In this document: in pieces, positions 34,693 through 43,591 of the stretch
Position numbering within the stretch: the first letter of the stretch is position 1
Layout: each line of letters opens with the position of its first letter
NCBI GenBank assembly: GCA_965214615.1
Contig: OZ243952.1
Span: 2,108,001-2,172,000, forward strand
Direction: 5' to 3'
From: CBDAUN01 sp965214615
GTDB lineage: Bacteria > Pseudomonadota > Gammaproteobacteria > Arenicellales > JAJDZL01
DNA length: 64,000 bases
The notes under the pieces: model-generated
Seen by the model: only the letters and a program-made list of their open reading frames with translations
What the model was told of the DNA's origin: nothing
The model's database searches: none
Translations under genes and position numbers: made by a program

Positions 34693-37128
34693 TTAGGCTC
34701 TAATCCTTTCATTCGACGGATCATGCGGCGAGTTCTGTATCACAGTGCACGGATACAGATCACCGAGAATTTCGATTTCCAAGCGGGTTCCGACTGCGCC
34801 GCAGCCGGTTCGCACATAGCCGATCGCCAGGCTCTGTCCAAGATAATGGCCATAGGATCCGGCAGTCGCCCTGCCGACCATTTCCCCGTTCAGCCATAGC
34901 GGCTCGTTGCCAAGCGGGTCGGCATCGCCGATGTTTTCGACCGATACCGTTACAAACTCCTGAGGAACCCCTTCCTCCATCTGCCTACGCAACGCATCGC
35001 GGCCGATAAATTCACCCTTTTCCATGTGCACAAAGTGATTCAGGCCCGCTTCAAGAATCGTATACTCGCGCGTCAGATCCTGACCCCACATTCGATACGA
35101 CTTCTCAATCCGAAGCGAATCCATCGCCCGCATCCCGCACTGGCCGATATTGTACTCCTGCCCCGCATCCATGAGCCGATCAAAAATATGCCTTTGATAC
35201 TCGATCGGATGGTGCAGCTCCCAGCCCAGTTCACCCACAAAACTGACCCGCAATGCGGTCGCCTGCGCGCCCCCGACATTGATATTCCGGCCGGTCAGCC
35301 ACTTGAAGCTGTCATTGGACAAATCCGTCCGGGTGACCTTCTGCAACACTTTGCGAGAATTCGGGCCAGCAATGACCAGCGTCCCGTACTGGGTTGTATC
35401 GTTCGAAAGAACAACCGATTTGTCATTCGGCAAGTGTCTTAGCAAGTAGCTGCAGTCAAAGCGTTCCGCCGCGCCTGAACTGACCAGGTAAAACGACCCG
35501 TCATCATTGAGCGTGATGGTGAATTCGCTACGAACGCCGCCATACCGGGTCAGGGCGTGAGCCAGTTGAACCCTGCCGGGCGTTACAGGCAGCTTGCGCG
35601 CAACCAGGCGGTCCAGAAAGTCTCTGGCTCCTGATCCGGAAACATGAACCTTGGTAAAGCTTGTGATATCAATCAGTCCGACGTTGTTGCGGATATTGTT
35701 ATGCTCGTTGCCGACATGCTCGAAATACTTCGACCTGCGGAAACTCCAGTCATCCACCGCATCAACTCCTTCGGGAGCGAACCAGTTCGGGCGCTCCCAG
35801 CCGTAGCGCTGACCCCATACTGCTCCCAGAGCATTGAGCTTGTCATGAATCGGGCTGGTTTTCACCGGACGTGCGGCCGGACGCTCCTCGTCGGGATAGT
35901 GAATGGTGAATACGTTCTCGTACGCCTCCTCGTTCTTGTCAATCAGGTATTGCCCCTGCGCATAGTCGCCGTAGCGCCTCGGGTCTACTGCAAGCAAATC
36001 AATGCCGGGTTCGCCTTCGACGATCCACTCGGCCAACTGCCAGCCTGCTCCGCCCGCAGCTGTCACTCCGAAGCTGTGACCTTCATTAAGCCACACGTTC
36101 CGCAGTCCCCACGCCGGACCGATGAGCGGACTGCCGTCCGGGGTGTAGGCGATCGGTCCATTGACGATGTCCTTGATGCCGGAAGCTGCAAACGACGGCA
36201 CGCGTTTCAAACAGGCTTCGACATGGGGCATCAACCGGTCCAGATCACCGGGAAACAAATCCTTTTCAAATGTGTCCGGCACGCCGTCGGCAAACACTGC
36301 CGGCGCGCCTTTTTCGTACGGACCCAGGATCCAGCCGAGGCGCTCCTCGCGAAAATAGTAGGAAGCGTCGGATTCGCGCAGCACCGCAAGTTCCCTGCCC
36401 CCGGCTTCGCGGTACGCCTTCAATTCCTCGCATACGTCGGTAACGATGTACTGATGCTGAACCGGTATCGACGGTATTGAAATGCCGAGAAGATCGGCGG
36501 TCGCCTGGCTGTAGTTGCCCGTAGCGCACACTACATGCTCGCACCGAATGGTGCCGTTGGTTGTCTCGATGATCCACTCGCCGGACTTCGACCTGGTCAG
36601 GCCGGTCGCTTCGGTATGCTGATGGATCGTCGCTCCGTTATCGCGCGCTCCCCGAGCGAGCGCATTGGTCAGATCTACCGGCGCGATGTGCCCGTCATCC
36701 GGGTGGTACAGCGCCCCGACCAGACCGTCGGTTTCGCAAAGCGGCCACAGTTCCTTGACCTGCGAAGGCGTGATCATCTCGAACGGCACGCCTATGGTGT
36801 TGGCGGTTCCGCAGTACTTGCGGTATTCGTCCATCCGGTCGCGAGTGCAGGCGAGACGCAAATTGCCTGTCACATGAAAGCCGACATCCTGTCCGGTTTC
36901 GGCCTCAAGCGACTTGTACAAATCGACCGAATACTTGTGCAATTGCCCCACTGCATAGCTCATGTTGAAAAGCGGGAGCAATCCGGCCGCATGCCATGTC
37001 GAGCCTGCAGTCAGCTCAGTACGCTCCAGCAGGACCGAATCGCTCCAGCCCTTCTTGGCCAAATGATAAAGCGTGCTGACTCCGACGACTCCGCCGCCGA
37101 TCACCACCGCCCTAGCGTAACTTTGCAT
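34693..37128 (-). CDS. Dimethylglycine/sarcosine dehydrogenase-like FAD protein with GcvT domain
   Basis: About 811 residues with two modules. Residues 1-420 form a DAO-type FAD oxidoreductase: VVIGGGVVGVSTLYHLAKKG binds ADP, and ELTAGSTWHAAGL carries the segment where the family attaches FAD to His. Residues 430-811 are the FAO linker and GcvT-like tetrahydrofolate domain (IDITSFTKVHVSG, ELGWELHHP, AMDSLRIEKSYRMWG). Such enzymes oxidatively demethylate dimethylglycine, sarcosine or related N-methyl compounds, handing the methyl to THF and electrons to ETF; the exact substrate is inference. TTG 37146 is in frame but ATG 37128 is preferred. The downstream etfBA genes supply the acceptor. Confidence 0.9.
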   Translation of the reverse strand: MQSYARAVVIGGGVVGVSTLYHLAKKGWSDSVLLERTELTAGSTWHAAGLLPLFNMSYAVGQLHKYSVDLYKSLEAETGQDVGFHVTGNLRLACTRDRMDEYRKYCGTANTIGVPFEMITPSQVKELWPLCETDGLVGALYHPDDGHIAPVDLTNALARGARDNGATIHQHTEATGLTRSKSGEWIIETTNGTIRCEHVVCATGNYSQATADLLGISIPSIPVQHQYIVTDVCEELKAYREAGGRELAVLRESDASYYFREERLGWILGPYEKGAPAVFADGVPDTFEKDLFPGDLDRLMPHVEACLKRVPSFAASGIKDIVNGPIAYTPDGSPLIGPAWGLRNVWLNEGHSFGVTAAGGAGWQLAEWIVEGEPGIDLLAVDPRRYGDYAQGQYLIDKNEEAYENVFTIHYPDEERPAARPVKTSPIHDKLNALGAVWGQRYGWERPNWFAPEGVDAVDDWSFRRSKYFEHVGNEHNNIRNNVGLIDITSFTKVHVSGSGARDFLDRLVARKLPVTPGRVQLAHALTRYGGVRSEFTITLNDDGSFYLVSSGAAERFDCSYLLRHLPNDKSVVLSNDTTQYGTLVIAGPNSRKVLQKVTRTDLSNDSFKWLTGRNINVGGAQATALRVSFVGELGWELHHPIEYQRHIFDRLMDAGQEYNIGQCGMRAMDSLRIEKSYRMWGQDLTREYTILEAGLNHFVHMEKGEFIGRDALRRQMEEGVPQEFVTVSVENIGDADPLGNEPLWLNGEMVGRATAGSYGHYLGQSLAIGYVRTGCGAVGTRLEIEILGDLYPCTVIQNSPHDPSNERIRA

Positions 37129-37207
37129 ATCCTGCCACCACGTCAATTCAAACTGTATCGGTCACGCCCGGCTCCGATTCAAACCGGTGCGAAAGAACTC
37201 TATTTTT

Positions 37208-37227
37208 GAGCAACGCGCCAGTTGCTC
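37208..37227. repeat. Inverted repeat in the leader of the dehydrogenase-etf operon
   Basis: GAGCAAC and GTTGCTC, 7 bp each with a 6-nt spacer, lie about 16 bp inside the proposed transcript start. This is a place suited to an operator or a leader hairpin. Confidence 0.45.
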
Positions 37228-37242
37228 GCACAAAGAAACTGC

Positions 37243-37270
37243 ATTGTAATTTAATTGCATATTCTATCAA
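37243..37270 (-). promoter_or_regulatory. Candidate sigma-70 promoter for dehydrogenase-etfBA
   Basis: Read on the minus strand, TTGATA (37270-37265) and TACAAT (37248-37243) are 16 bp apart in an AT-rich stretch, 115 bp ahead of the start codon at 37128. Confidence 0.55.
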
Positions 37271-37284
37271 TTAACAATTTCATT

Positions 37285-37897
37285 TTAATGCAAGTCGCGC
37301 GACCTTTGCTCGCGCCGAAGCGACTTTTCAAGCATGTGTTTCTTATTGCGGTGCGCCATAGTGTATTTACCGCCCTTGCGCGAGTATCCGGCACTGAACC
37401 CGACCGAGATCCACCCTGCAGCGTCGAACATGTGCCCTCGGTGGCGCAACGGATCGACAAAGGTCTCGGCAAGCACAAGCGGATGGCCGTACGCCTCGTG
37501 CCAGTCGGCGCTCAGGCGCGCGGCGATGCACTTGAGCACATGAGATTCCAGATTTGGATGAGCGCCCGGTTTGTCGAGCATTGCAAACCGCGTTTTGTTG
37601 GCAGTCAGATGCAGCGGGTTCCACTGCTGGTCGGACGTCCAGCGGACCCACTTGTGGCGCGGCGCACTTGAACGCGCCGGTCTGCCATCCGCTCAGGCAC
37701 AGCCACTTGCCGTGACGCTCGGCAATGTAGTGCAGCCCGCGTCCGGCAAAGCGCTTGAGTCCAAGATCGTGGTGACGCACCATCAACTCGTCCCATTTGC
37801 CATACTCGTGCGGCTTTGCAAGACGCACGAGCACCTCGCCGGCACGGATTCCGTGCGCGCGATATCGCTCCTGACTTAGACCATGTCCATGGCGCAC
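37285..37897 (-). pseudogene. DUF4338 (DruA-like) gene, frameshifted
   Basis: Two reading frames together give one DUF4338 protein. The first covers 37897 to about 37660 (VRLAKPHEYGKWDELMVRHH, then GKWLCLSGWQTGAFKCAA). The second continues HKWVRWTSDQQWNPLHLT, NKTRFAMLDKPG, NLESHVLKCIAARLSADW and LAETFVDPLRHRGHMFDAAG to 37285. The switch needs one extra base or two missing bases near 37658-37664, in a GC-repeat run. DUF4338 is the DruA component of Druantia phage defence, but many stand-alone copies occur near mobile elements with no known role. No other Druantia gene is present. The gene is most likely inactive. Confidence 0.75.
37732..37842 (-). repeat. 111-bp repeat, copy 1 (inside the DUF4338 pseudogene)
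   Basis: This segment encodes VRLAKPHEYGKWDELMVRHH through FAGRGL and is nearly identical in DNA to 38871-38981, with about seven differences. Confidence 0.85.
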
Positions 37898-38323
37898 AGA
37901 TATGCATCATTGGAACGAAAAAAGCCGCCCCGGATGCAAATGAATGTTTCCAAGCGACTATTTACGCATGTCAATTAGCGTGGGAAAGTTCTGTCGCTCC
38001 GGTCTTGCACGACAACCGAGAACCAATTGACACCCTTTTTCCTCTTGTGGCGATCTGATCTGAACCGGAACACACGTTGAACAGTGTGCAGAACTAATGG
38101 AAGATGCTCTGCATGATCAACCGCAAGGCAGCCAGCGGCACGGAACAAGGATGCGCAATGCGAGACGTGAAGCAGGCAATCGAGCGGCAGATGAAGATTT
38201 CTTTGGTCGATGCGTCGATGCGTTGTAACTTGACGGACGCATAATTCAGCATGAACGCAGCCCGCAAGCCCATCCGTGCGGCTGAAAATGGCGAAAATGG
38301 ACACCGAAACTCGAGTTAATTAG
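37898..38323. other. Intergenic remnant region between DUF4338 pseudogene and hicA
   Basis: No intact gene. A plus frame around 38104-38240 reads MINRKAASGTEQG and continues to a stop without a family match. It could be a remnant of a mobile-element gene, but I cannot identify it. Confidence 0.35.
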
Positions 38324-38578
38324 TCATCTCTCAAATTTCGAGCGTGGAAGACCGGATTGCCGAATAATTGACATCAATGTACCGCGCCGTATTTCATTGT
38401 GATTGGGCACCGGAACAGTGGTTGTTTCCTCGCCATCAACTTTTTGCATCACGATATGGCTGCCCTTCTGCCTTACCTCTACAAATCCGTGAAACGCTAG
38501 TATACGACAGACATCACGACCCGAAAGTACTTTGAGCCTAGCCAACAGCGACTTCAATATTGTTGACGTACACCTCAT
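38324..38578 (-). CDS. hicA: HicA-type toxin (mRNA interferase)
   Basis: An up-to-84-residue HicA of the YcfA family, a small dsRBD-like fold that cleaves mRNA when free of HicB. The core KVLSGRDVCRILAFHGFVEV and GSHIVMQK carries the catalytic His in the G-S-H motif, followed by TVPVPNHNEIRRGTLMSIIRQ, conserved in the family. The listed ATG 38578 lies 41 nt inside hicB; the TTG at 38545 gives the usual short N-terminus just before RLKVLSG and overlaps hicB by only 8 nt, so it may be the true start. It is downstream of and coupled to hicB. Confidence 0.88.
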   Translation of the reverse strand: MRCTSTILKSLLARLKVLSGRDVCRILAFHGFVEVRQKGSHIVMQKVDGEETTTVPVPNHNEIRRGTLMSIIRQSGLPRSKFER

Positions 38579-38759
38579 CAGTCAGACGCTTGTTGATTTC
38601 CCCGGCAGAAGCAGTCTCAAAAAACAAGGTAAGCGCTTCAACTAGATTTTCTCGCGCTTCGGCAACAGTAGTGCCTTGGCTGGCAACGTTCAATTCTGGA
38701 CATAAAGAAACATATCCATCGCCTTCGCGTTCGACTATAGCCGTGAAACGTCTATTCAT
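38538..38759 (-). CDS. hicB: HicB-type antitoxin
   Basis: A 73-residue HicB-like protein with the partial RNase-H fold: MNRRFTAIVEREGDGYVSLC, PELNVASQGTTVAEARENLVEALTLFFE. It lacks a C-terminal DNA-binding domain, which is common among short HicB antitoxins (type with HicB ahead of HicA). It neutralises HicA by binding. A GAGGG motif precedes the ATG. The pair sits between two DUF4338 gene fragments, implying an accessory origin. Confidence 0.88.
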   Translation of the reverse strand: MNRRFTAIVEREGDGYVSLCPELNVASQGTTVAEARENLVEALTLFFETASAGEINKRLTDEVYVNNIEVAVG

Positions 38760-38870
38760 TCTGTTTATCCCTCAAAATATTTGCTCGCAAACGTGGTCAA
38801 AACATACCAGTTGATTTGTCACTTTCATTATGTATATACGATATTGGCGGGAATTTTTGCAAAAAGTAGC

Positions 38871-38981
38871 GCAGCCCGCGTCCGGCAAAGCGCTTGAATC
38901 CAAAATCGTGGTGACGCACCATCAACTCGTTCCATTTGCCACACTCGTGCGGCTTTGCAAGACGCACCACCACCTCGCCGG
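38871..38981 (-). repeat. 111-bp repeat, copy 2 (truncated DUF4338 fragment)
   Basis: It is nearly identical to 37732-37842 and encodes VRLAKPHECGKWNELMVRHH, then diverges abruptly after FAGRGL. Nothing further of DUF4338 follows, so this is a second, truncated copy in the same orientation, 1.1 kb away. The rest of the 432-bp hicB-aceK gap (38760-39192) holds no gene I can support. Confidence 0.85.
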
Positions 38982-39192
38982 GTGTCAAGGCGCGACCTTT
39001 GCAGCAAAGCCAGCCACCCTCTCACCCGAATACTGACCGGCCTGATGCCGGTGGCGTCCGACGCAATGCTGTTCCGCAGATTCTATGCCGGATCAATCTT
39101 GCCATTCGCTCCTAGTATCATATGGAGTGAAACCGCCGCCAGGCATCCTGCGGCATCAAAACGGGAGCACTGAGCCACCAGCTTGTATCAGC

Positions 39193-41052
39193 ATGCCAGA
39201 AACCACATCACGTTCACATCCGGATACCGTAGTACACCTGTCTGCGGTAATCGAAAGCGCGGCTTCCCTGGCGCAGCAGAAAGAGCGCGCAATCGTCATC
39301 GCACGCACAATACTCGATGGCTTCGAGCGCCACTTCTCGATTTTTCAGCAGATTACGTCAGGCGCACTTGAGCAATTCGAAAATGCAGACTGGACAGCGG
39401 CGCGCGAAGCCGCGCGAAAGCGCATTCACTTTTATGACCAGCGCACTCAGGAAACCCTGGACACGCTTCGCAACGAGTTGAAAATTACAGCGCTCGACAC
39501 CCCTCTTTGGGAAATCGTCAAGGAGCAATATGTCGATCTGCTGTTCCGGCATCAGCAGCCCGAACTTGCAGAAAGCTATTTCAACTCCGTTTTTTGCAAG
39601 TTCTTCCACAGACGCTATTACAACAACAACAATATTTTCGTCCGGCCATCGGTTTCTGTTGAATATCTTTCGCCGGCAGAGCCGACATACCGATCGTACT
39701 ATCCCGCAGAATCGGGCTTGCGAAAAACAATTGAATCGATACTTGCAGACGCCGGGTTCACGCTGCCGTTTGAAGACTTGCGCCGCGATGTGCGCAGAAT
39801 CATGAGCCAATTGAACGAAGTTCTGCCTAAGAGCAACCGTTCAACATCGCTGAACTATCACATCGACGTACTTGCGTCGCTGTTTTTTCGAAACAAGGCC
39901 GCGTATCTGATCGGCCGCGTCGTCAACGGCTACGACATCGCGCCGTTCGTTGTTCCGATCATCAATAACGAAGCAGGCGCGGTCTACGTCGACGCTCTGC
40001 TTCTGGATGCACAGGATGTAAACACCGTATTCGGATTCTCCCATGCCTACTTCATGGTCGAGACCGAAGTGCCTTCGGCGACCGTGGCATTCCTGAAACA
40101 AGTTCTTCCGACCAAGAGTACGGCCGACCTTTATTCGGCAATTGGTTTCCACAAACATGGAAAAACAGCATTTTATCGAGACTTTCTACATCATCTTCGA
40201 CATTCATCCGACAAAATCATCGAAGCGCCCGGCATACGCGGAATGGTGATGATGGTATTTACGCTGCCGTCCTATCCCTACGTATTCAAAATCATCAAGG
40301 ATTCCTTTGATCCGCCGAAAAACATGGCCCGCTCCGAGGTCATCGAAAAGTACCGGCTGGTCAAGCAGCACGACCGCATCGGCCGTCTTGCAGACACATT
40401 GGAGTATTCCGAAGTCGCCATGCCGAAGGACCGATTTGACCCCGGACTGCTCGCAGCGCTGCTTGACACCTGCAGACATACGGTTTCTATCGATGACGAC
40501 GTAGTAGTCCTAAGGCATGTCTACATTGAGCACCGGATGGTGCCGCTCAACCTACTGCTTGAGCAGATCACCGACGAGGACGAGCTTAGGTATTTCGCTC
40601 GAGGCTACGGCGATGCGATTCGGGAAATGGCAGCTGCAAATATATTCCCCGGAGACATGTTGCTGAAGAATTTTGGCGTCACCCGAAACCGTCGAGTGGT
40701 GTTCTACGACTACGACGAAATTCGCTATCTGACCGACTGCAGGGTACGGAAACTGCCGCCCGCGGCGAATCCGGAAGACGATCTCGCCTGTGAACCGTGG
40801 TTCTCGGTCGGAGACGATGACATTTTCCCCGTCGAATTCCAAATGTACTTTCTCGCCAATCCGGCCATTGCCGATCATTTCGTCGAATATCACAGTGAAT
40901 TGATGACTGTAGAGTTCTGGCGCGATATGCAGCAGACGATTCGTTCTGGCCAGCTTTGCGACGTTTTCCCATATCGGCGGTCCCAAAGTTTTTCGAGAGA
41001 GCAGATCGAAGACAATGGCGGTCGCGGCGAGTTCGGCCCGATGGATGCTTGA
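39193..41052 (+). CDS. aceK: Isocitrate dehydrogenase kinase/phosphatase
   Basis: About 619 residues, bifunctional enzyme that phosphorylates and dephosphorylates isocitrate dehydrogenase, steering isocitrate to the glyoxylate shunt. Family landmarks: ARTILDGFERHFSIFQQIT near the N-terminus, RNKAAYLIGRVVNG, the ATP-binding segment GMVMMVFTLPSYPYVFKIIKD with DSFDPPK, and the catalytic NFGVTRNRRVVFYDYDEI. The frame extends up to 39085, but the conserved region begins after ATG 39193. The gene is separate from aceA (17 kb away) and has no aceB beside it. It adjoins the decayed DUF4338 patch. Confidence 0.96.
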   Translation: MPETTSRSHPDTVVHLSAVIESAASLAQQKERAIVIARTILDGFERHFSIFQQITSGALEQFENADWTAAREAARKRIHFYDQRTQETLDTLRNELKITALDTPLWEIVKEQYVDLLFRHQQPELAESYFNSVFCKFFHRRYYNNNNIFVRPSVSVEYLSPAEPTYRSYYPAESGLRKTIESILADAGFTLPFEDLRRDVRRIMSQLNEVLPKSNRSTSLNYHIDVLASLFFRNKAAYLIGRVVNGYDIAPFVVPIINNEAGAVYVDALLLDAQDVNTVFGFSHAYFMVETEVPSATVAFLKQVLPTKSTADLYSAIGFHKHGKTAFYRDFLHHLRHSSDKIIEAPGIRGMVMMVFTLPSYPYVFKIIKDSFDPPKNMARSEVIEKYRLVKQHDRIGRLADTLEYSEVAMPKDRFDPGLLAALLDTCRHTVSIDDDVVVLRHVYIEHRMVPLNLLLEQITDEDELRYFARGYGDAIREMAAANIFPGDMLLKNFGVTRNRRVVFYDYDEIRYLTDCRVRKLPPAANPEDDLACEPWFSVGDDDIFPVEFQMYFLANPAIADHFVEYHSELMTVEFWRDMQQTIRSGQLCDVFPYRRSQSFSREQIEDNGGRGEFGPMDA

Positions 41053-41179
41053 ACTGCAAGCGATGCACGCCCACTATCGAAATCACAATATTGAACAGGC
41101 TGAAACCACCAGCCGTACAGCGGATTTCACCATTTCGCACTGAATCCTTAACCACAAAATGAATTTGCGAGGCATTGCC

Positions 41180-41641
41180 GTGAAAAGATCAATTCAATTG
41201 CTATGCGCACTCACGGCGGCAATCGCCGTATGGGTGATGGTGCCGCAAACCGCATCGTCACATTGCCAAATCCCATGTGGAATCTATGACGATCATGCAC
41301 GGGTCGCCGCCATGCTTGAAGACACGGCGACAATCCGAAAGGCCGTATCGCAAATTGCAGATTTAGCCGGCAATTCTGATCCGCAATCTCAGAATCAACT
41401 GGTTCGCTGGGTGATGAACAAGGAGCAGCACGCTCAGAATATCATTGACACAATTGGCGACTACTTCCTGACGCAACGCGTCAAGGCTTCCCAGCAAGAC
41501 TATGCGCAGCGCCTGCAGAACCATCACGCGGTCATCGTCGCATCCATGCGCGCCAAGCAGAACTCCGATGTCGAAGCTGTCAATGAATTGCAGGCTGCCA
41601 TCGAAAGTATCGCGCCCTATTATCCGAAGCATGAGCATTGA
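41180..41641 (+). CDS. sodN: Nickel superoxide dismutase with Sec-type signal peptide
   Basis: A 153-residue precursor of Ni-SOD, which dismutates superoxide with a nickel held by the nickel-hook sequence HCxxPCGxY. Here the hook reads HCQIPCGIY at residues 28-36. It is preceded by a classical signal peptide (KR, hydrophobic core LLCALTAAIAVWVMV, then PQTASS). Cutting after A-S-S meets the -3/-1 rule and leaves His as the mature N-terminus that ligates nickel. GTG 41180 has GAGG 7 nt upstream and gives a normal n-region; ATG 41159 lacks a Shine-Dalgarno. No SodX protease gene is adjacent. The four-helix body follows (LVRWVMNKEQHAQNIID and others). Confidence 0.92.
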   Translation: MKRSIQLLCALTAAIAVWVMVPQTASSHCQIPCGIYDDHARVAAMLEDTATIRKAVSQIADLAGNSDPQSQNQLVRWVMNKEQHAQNIIDTIGDYFLTQRVKASQQDYAQRLQNHHAVIVASMRAKQNSDVEAVNELQAAIESIAPYYPKHEH

Positions 41642-41897
41642 TGCCTTAAATTACGGCAGATTGATTGCAGAGCATGCCTCTGTCTTTGCGCACTGTCAGC
41701 TTCAGCAACTGTCCGGCTGAACGGATTGCTGCGCCGGCAGGTGACCGTGCGGCAACACCGAATTTACGCCGCCTATCCTGCAACCGCTCACAACAGTGCC
41801 CAATTGTGCGAGAATCGCTTAAAATGCCATCTCGGCGGCCGCATTTGCGACCGCCGCTTTGACATATCCTGTGCCGGCTGAATCGAAAGGATTTGCC

Positions 41898-43466
41898 TTG
41901 CCGGCGAATTATTCAACTATGAATCGACGTATGGCCGGAAAAAGAACGCGATCGGGCGGGCGAACCGCGAGACGCGCAGAGCGCGAAAAACCTCAACTTC
42001 AGTCCACGCCGTATATTGAGCGCAAGGTGCCTGTATACGAAATTGCGCCTGAAGATACTCTGGAAATGATCGAGCGCAATGCCGATCTGGTTTTAAAGGA
42101 AATCGGAATCGAATTCCGCGACGATCCAGAAGCAATTGAGATTTGGCGCCTGGCCGGCGCCGACGTTCAAGGAGAGCTTGTCCGGTTCGAACTTGGAATG
42201 TGCCGGGAGATCATATCCCGCCACGCTCCGGCCAAGTTCGTACAGCATGCGCGAAACCCGGCCAACAATCTGCTGATTTCAAAGGATACCGCCGTATTCG
42301 TTCCCGCCTACGGCCCGCCATTCATCCGCAACGTCGATGAAGGCAGGCGCTATGCGACGATTGAAGATTTCAAGAACTTTGTGAAGCTCGCCTACATGTC
42401 CCCCTCGATCCATCACTCAGGCGGAACCGTATGCGAGCCTGTGGACTTGCCGGTAAACAAGCGCCACTTCGACATGGTCTACAGCCACATCAAGTATTCG
42501 GACAAGCCGTTCATGGGCTCGGTGACCAGCGGCGAACGCGCACAGGACACGGTCGACATGGCGAAGATCGTGTTTGGCGAGGAATTCGTCGATCGCAATA
42601 CCTGCATCGTTTCGCTGATCAACGTCAATTCGCCGATGACCTATGACGACACGATGCTGGCGGCATTGAAAACCTATGCGCGAAACAATCAGGGAACAGT
42701 CATCTCGCCGTTCATTCTTTCCGGCGCAATGTCGCCCGTGACCGTAGTGGGCACCTGTACGCAAATTCTCGCCGAAGCCCTTGCCGGAATGGCTTTTGCA
42801 CAGCTCGTCAGACCTGGCGCCCCTGTCATATTCGGCACTTTCAGCAGTTCGATTTCGATGCAGTCCGGAGCGCCCACGTTCGGTACGCCGGAACCGTCGC
42901 AGGTGCTATACCTGTGCGCGGCGCTGGCGCGCCGCATCGGAGTTCCGTTCCGCAGCGGCGGAGGGCTTTGCGCTTCAAAAATTTCCGATGCCCAGGCAGC
43001 ATACGAATCCGCAAACACCTTGCAGACAGCGATGCTCGCCGGCGTCAACTTCATGCTGCACACCGCCGGTTGGCTGGAAGGCGGGCTCACAATGGGCTAC
43101 GAGAAGTTCATCATGGACGCAGACCAGGCTGGGATCATGCAGACCTTCCTTGGCGGCATCGACACATCAGACAATGCCCAGGCGCTTGACGCCCTACGCG
43201 AAGTCGGACCGGGGAACCACTTTCTCGGATGCGATCACACGCAAAGGAATTTCGAGACCGCATTCTATCGATCGCAGATCGCAGATAACAACAGCTTCGA
43301 GCAATGGCTCGCCGACGGTGCGCTCGACGCGACGCAAAGGGCGAACGCAAGGTGGAAATCCATGCTCGAAGCCTATGAGGCGCCGCCTCTTGACTCTGCA
43401 ACCGACGAGGCCTTGTGCCAATTCATGCGCACGCGCAAAGACTCGTTCGCCGACGCAATTACGTAG
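41898..43466 (+). CDS. MttB-family methyltransferase (non-pyrrolysine)
   Basis: About 520 residues of the trimethylamine methyltransferase superfamily: MIERNADLVLKEIGIEF, HHSGGTVCEPVDLP, FMGSVTSGERAQDT, SPFILSGAMSPVTVVG and GGGLCASKISDAQAAYE. The frame is free of in-frame UAG, so it belongs to the large group without pyrrolysine; tested members act on glycine betaine, carnitine, proline betaine or gamma-butyrobetaine. No cognate corrinoid protein or reactivase is adjacent. Several starts are possible: TTG 41859, TTG 41898 (AAAGGA 6 nt upstream, chosen) and ATG 41919. The basic N-terminus RRMAGKRTRSGGRTARR is usual for these proteins. Its substrate is inference; the dehydrogenase-etf operon nearby supports methylated amines. 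Confidence 0.88.
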   Translation: MPANYSTMNRRMAGKRTRSGGRTARRAEREKPQLQSTPYIERKVPVYEIAPEDTLEMIERNADLVLKEIGIEFRDDPEAIEIWRLAGADVQGELVRFELGMCREIISRHAPAKFVQHARNPANNLLISKDTAVFVPAYGPPFIRNVDEGRRYATIEDFKNFVKLAYMSPSIHHSGGTVCEPVDLPVNKRHFDMVYSHIKYSDKPFMGSVTSGERAQDTVDMAKIVFGEEFVDRNTCIVSLINVNSPMTYDDTMLAALKTYARNNQGTVISPFILSGAMSPVTVVGTCTQILAEALAGMAFAQLVRPGAPVIFGTFSSSISMQSGAPTFGTPEPSQVLYLCAALARRIGVPFRSGGGLCASKISDAQAAYESANTLQTAMLAGVNFMLHTAGWLEGGLTMGYEKFIMDADQAGIMQTFLGGIDTSDNAQALDALREVGPGNHFLGCDHTQRNFETAFYRSQIADNNSFEQWLADGALDATQRANARWKSMLEAYEAPPLDSATDEALCQFMRTRKDSFADAIT

Positions 43467-43591
43467 ATGTCAGCCAGGCATTGTCCTGCCCGCTTGGCTG
43501 AATCACGAAGGTACAATTGCGCTCGAAACGCCTTGCGATACAATGATCAAAATTTATTCACCGCCCGATCTTAATCCGCACGAGGCATAAG

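Noticed and set aside
35644..36480. 278-codon plus-strand frame opposite the dehydrogenase gene
   Set aside because: It mirrors the conserved FAD/GcvT coding strand and shows no domain.
37285..38759. A functional Druantia-type defence system
   Set aside because: Only the DruA-like component is present and it is frameshifted; the other Druantia genes, including the large helicase, are absent. HicBA is an ordinary toxin-antitoxin pair.
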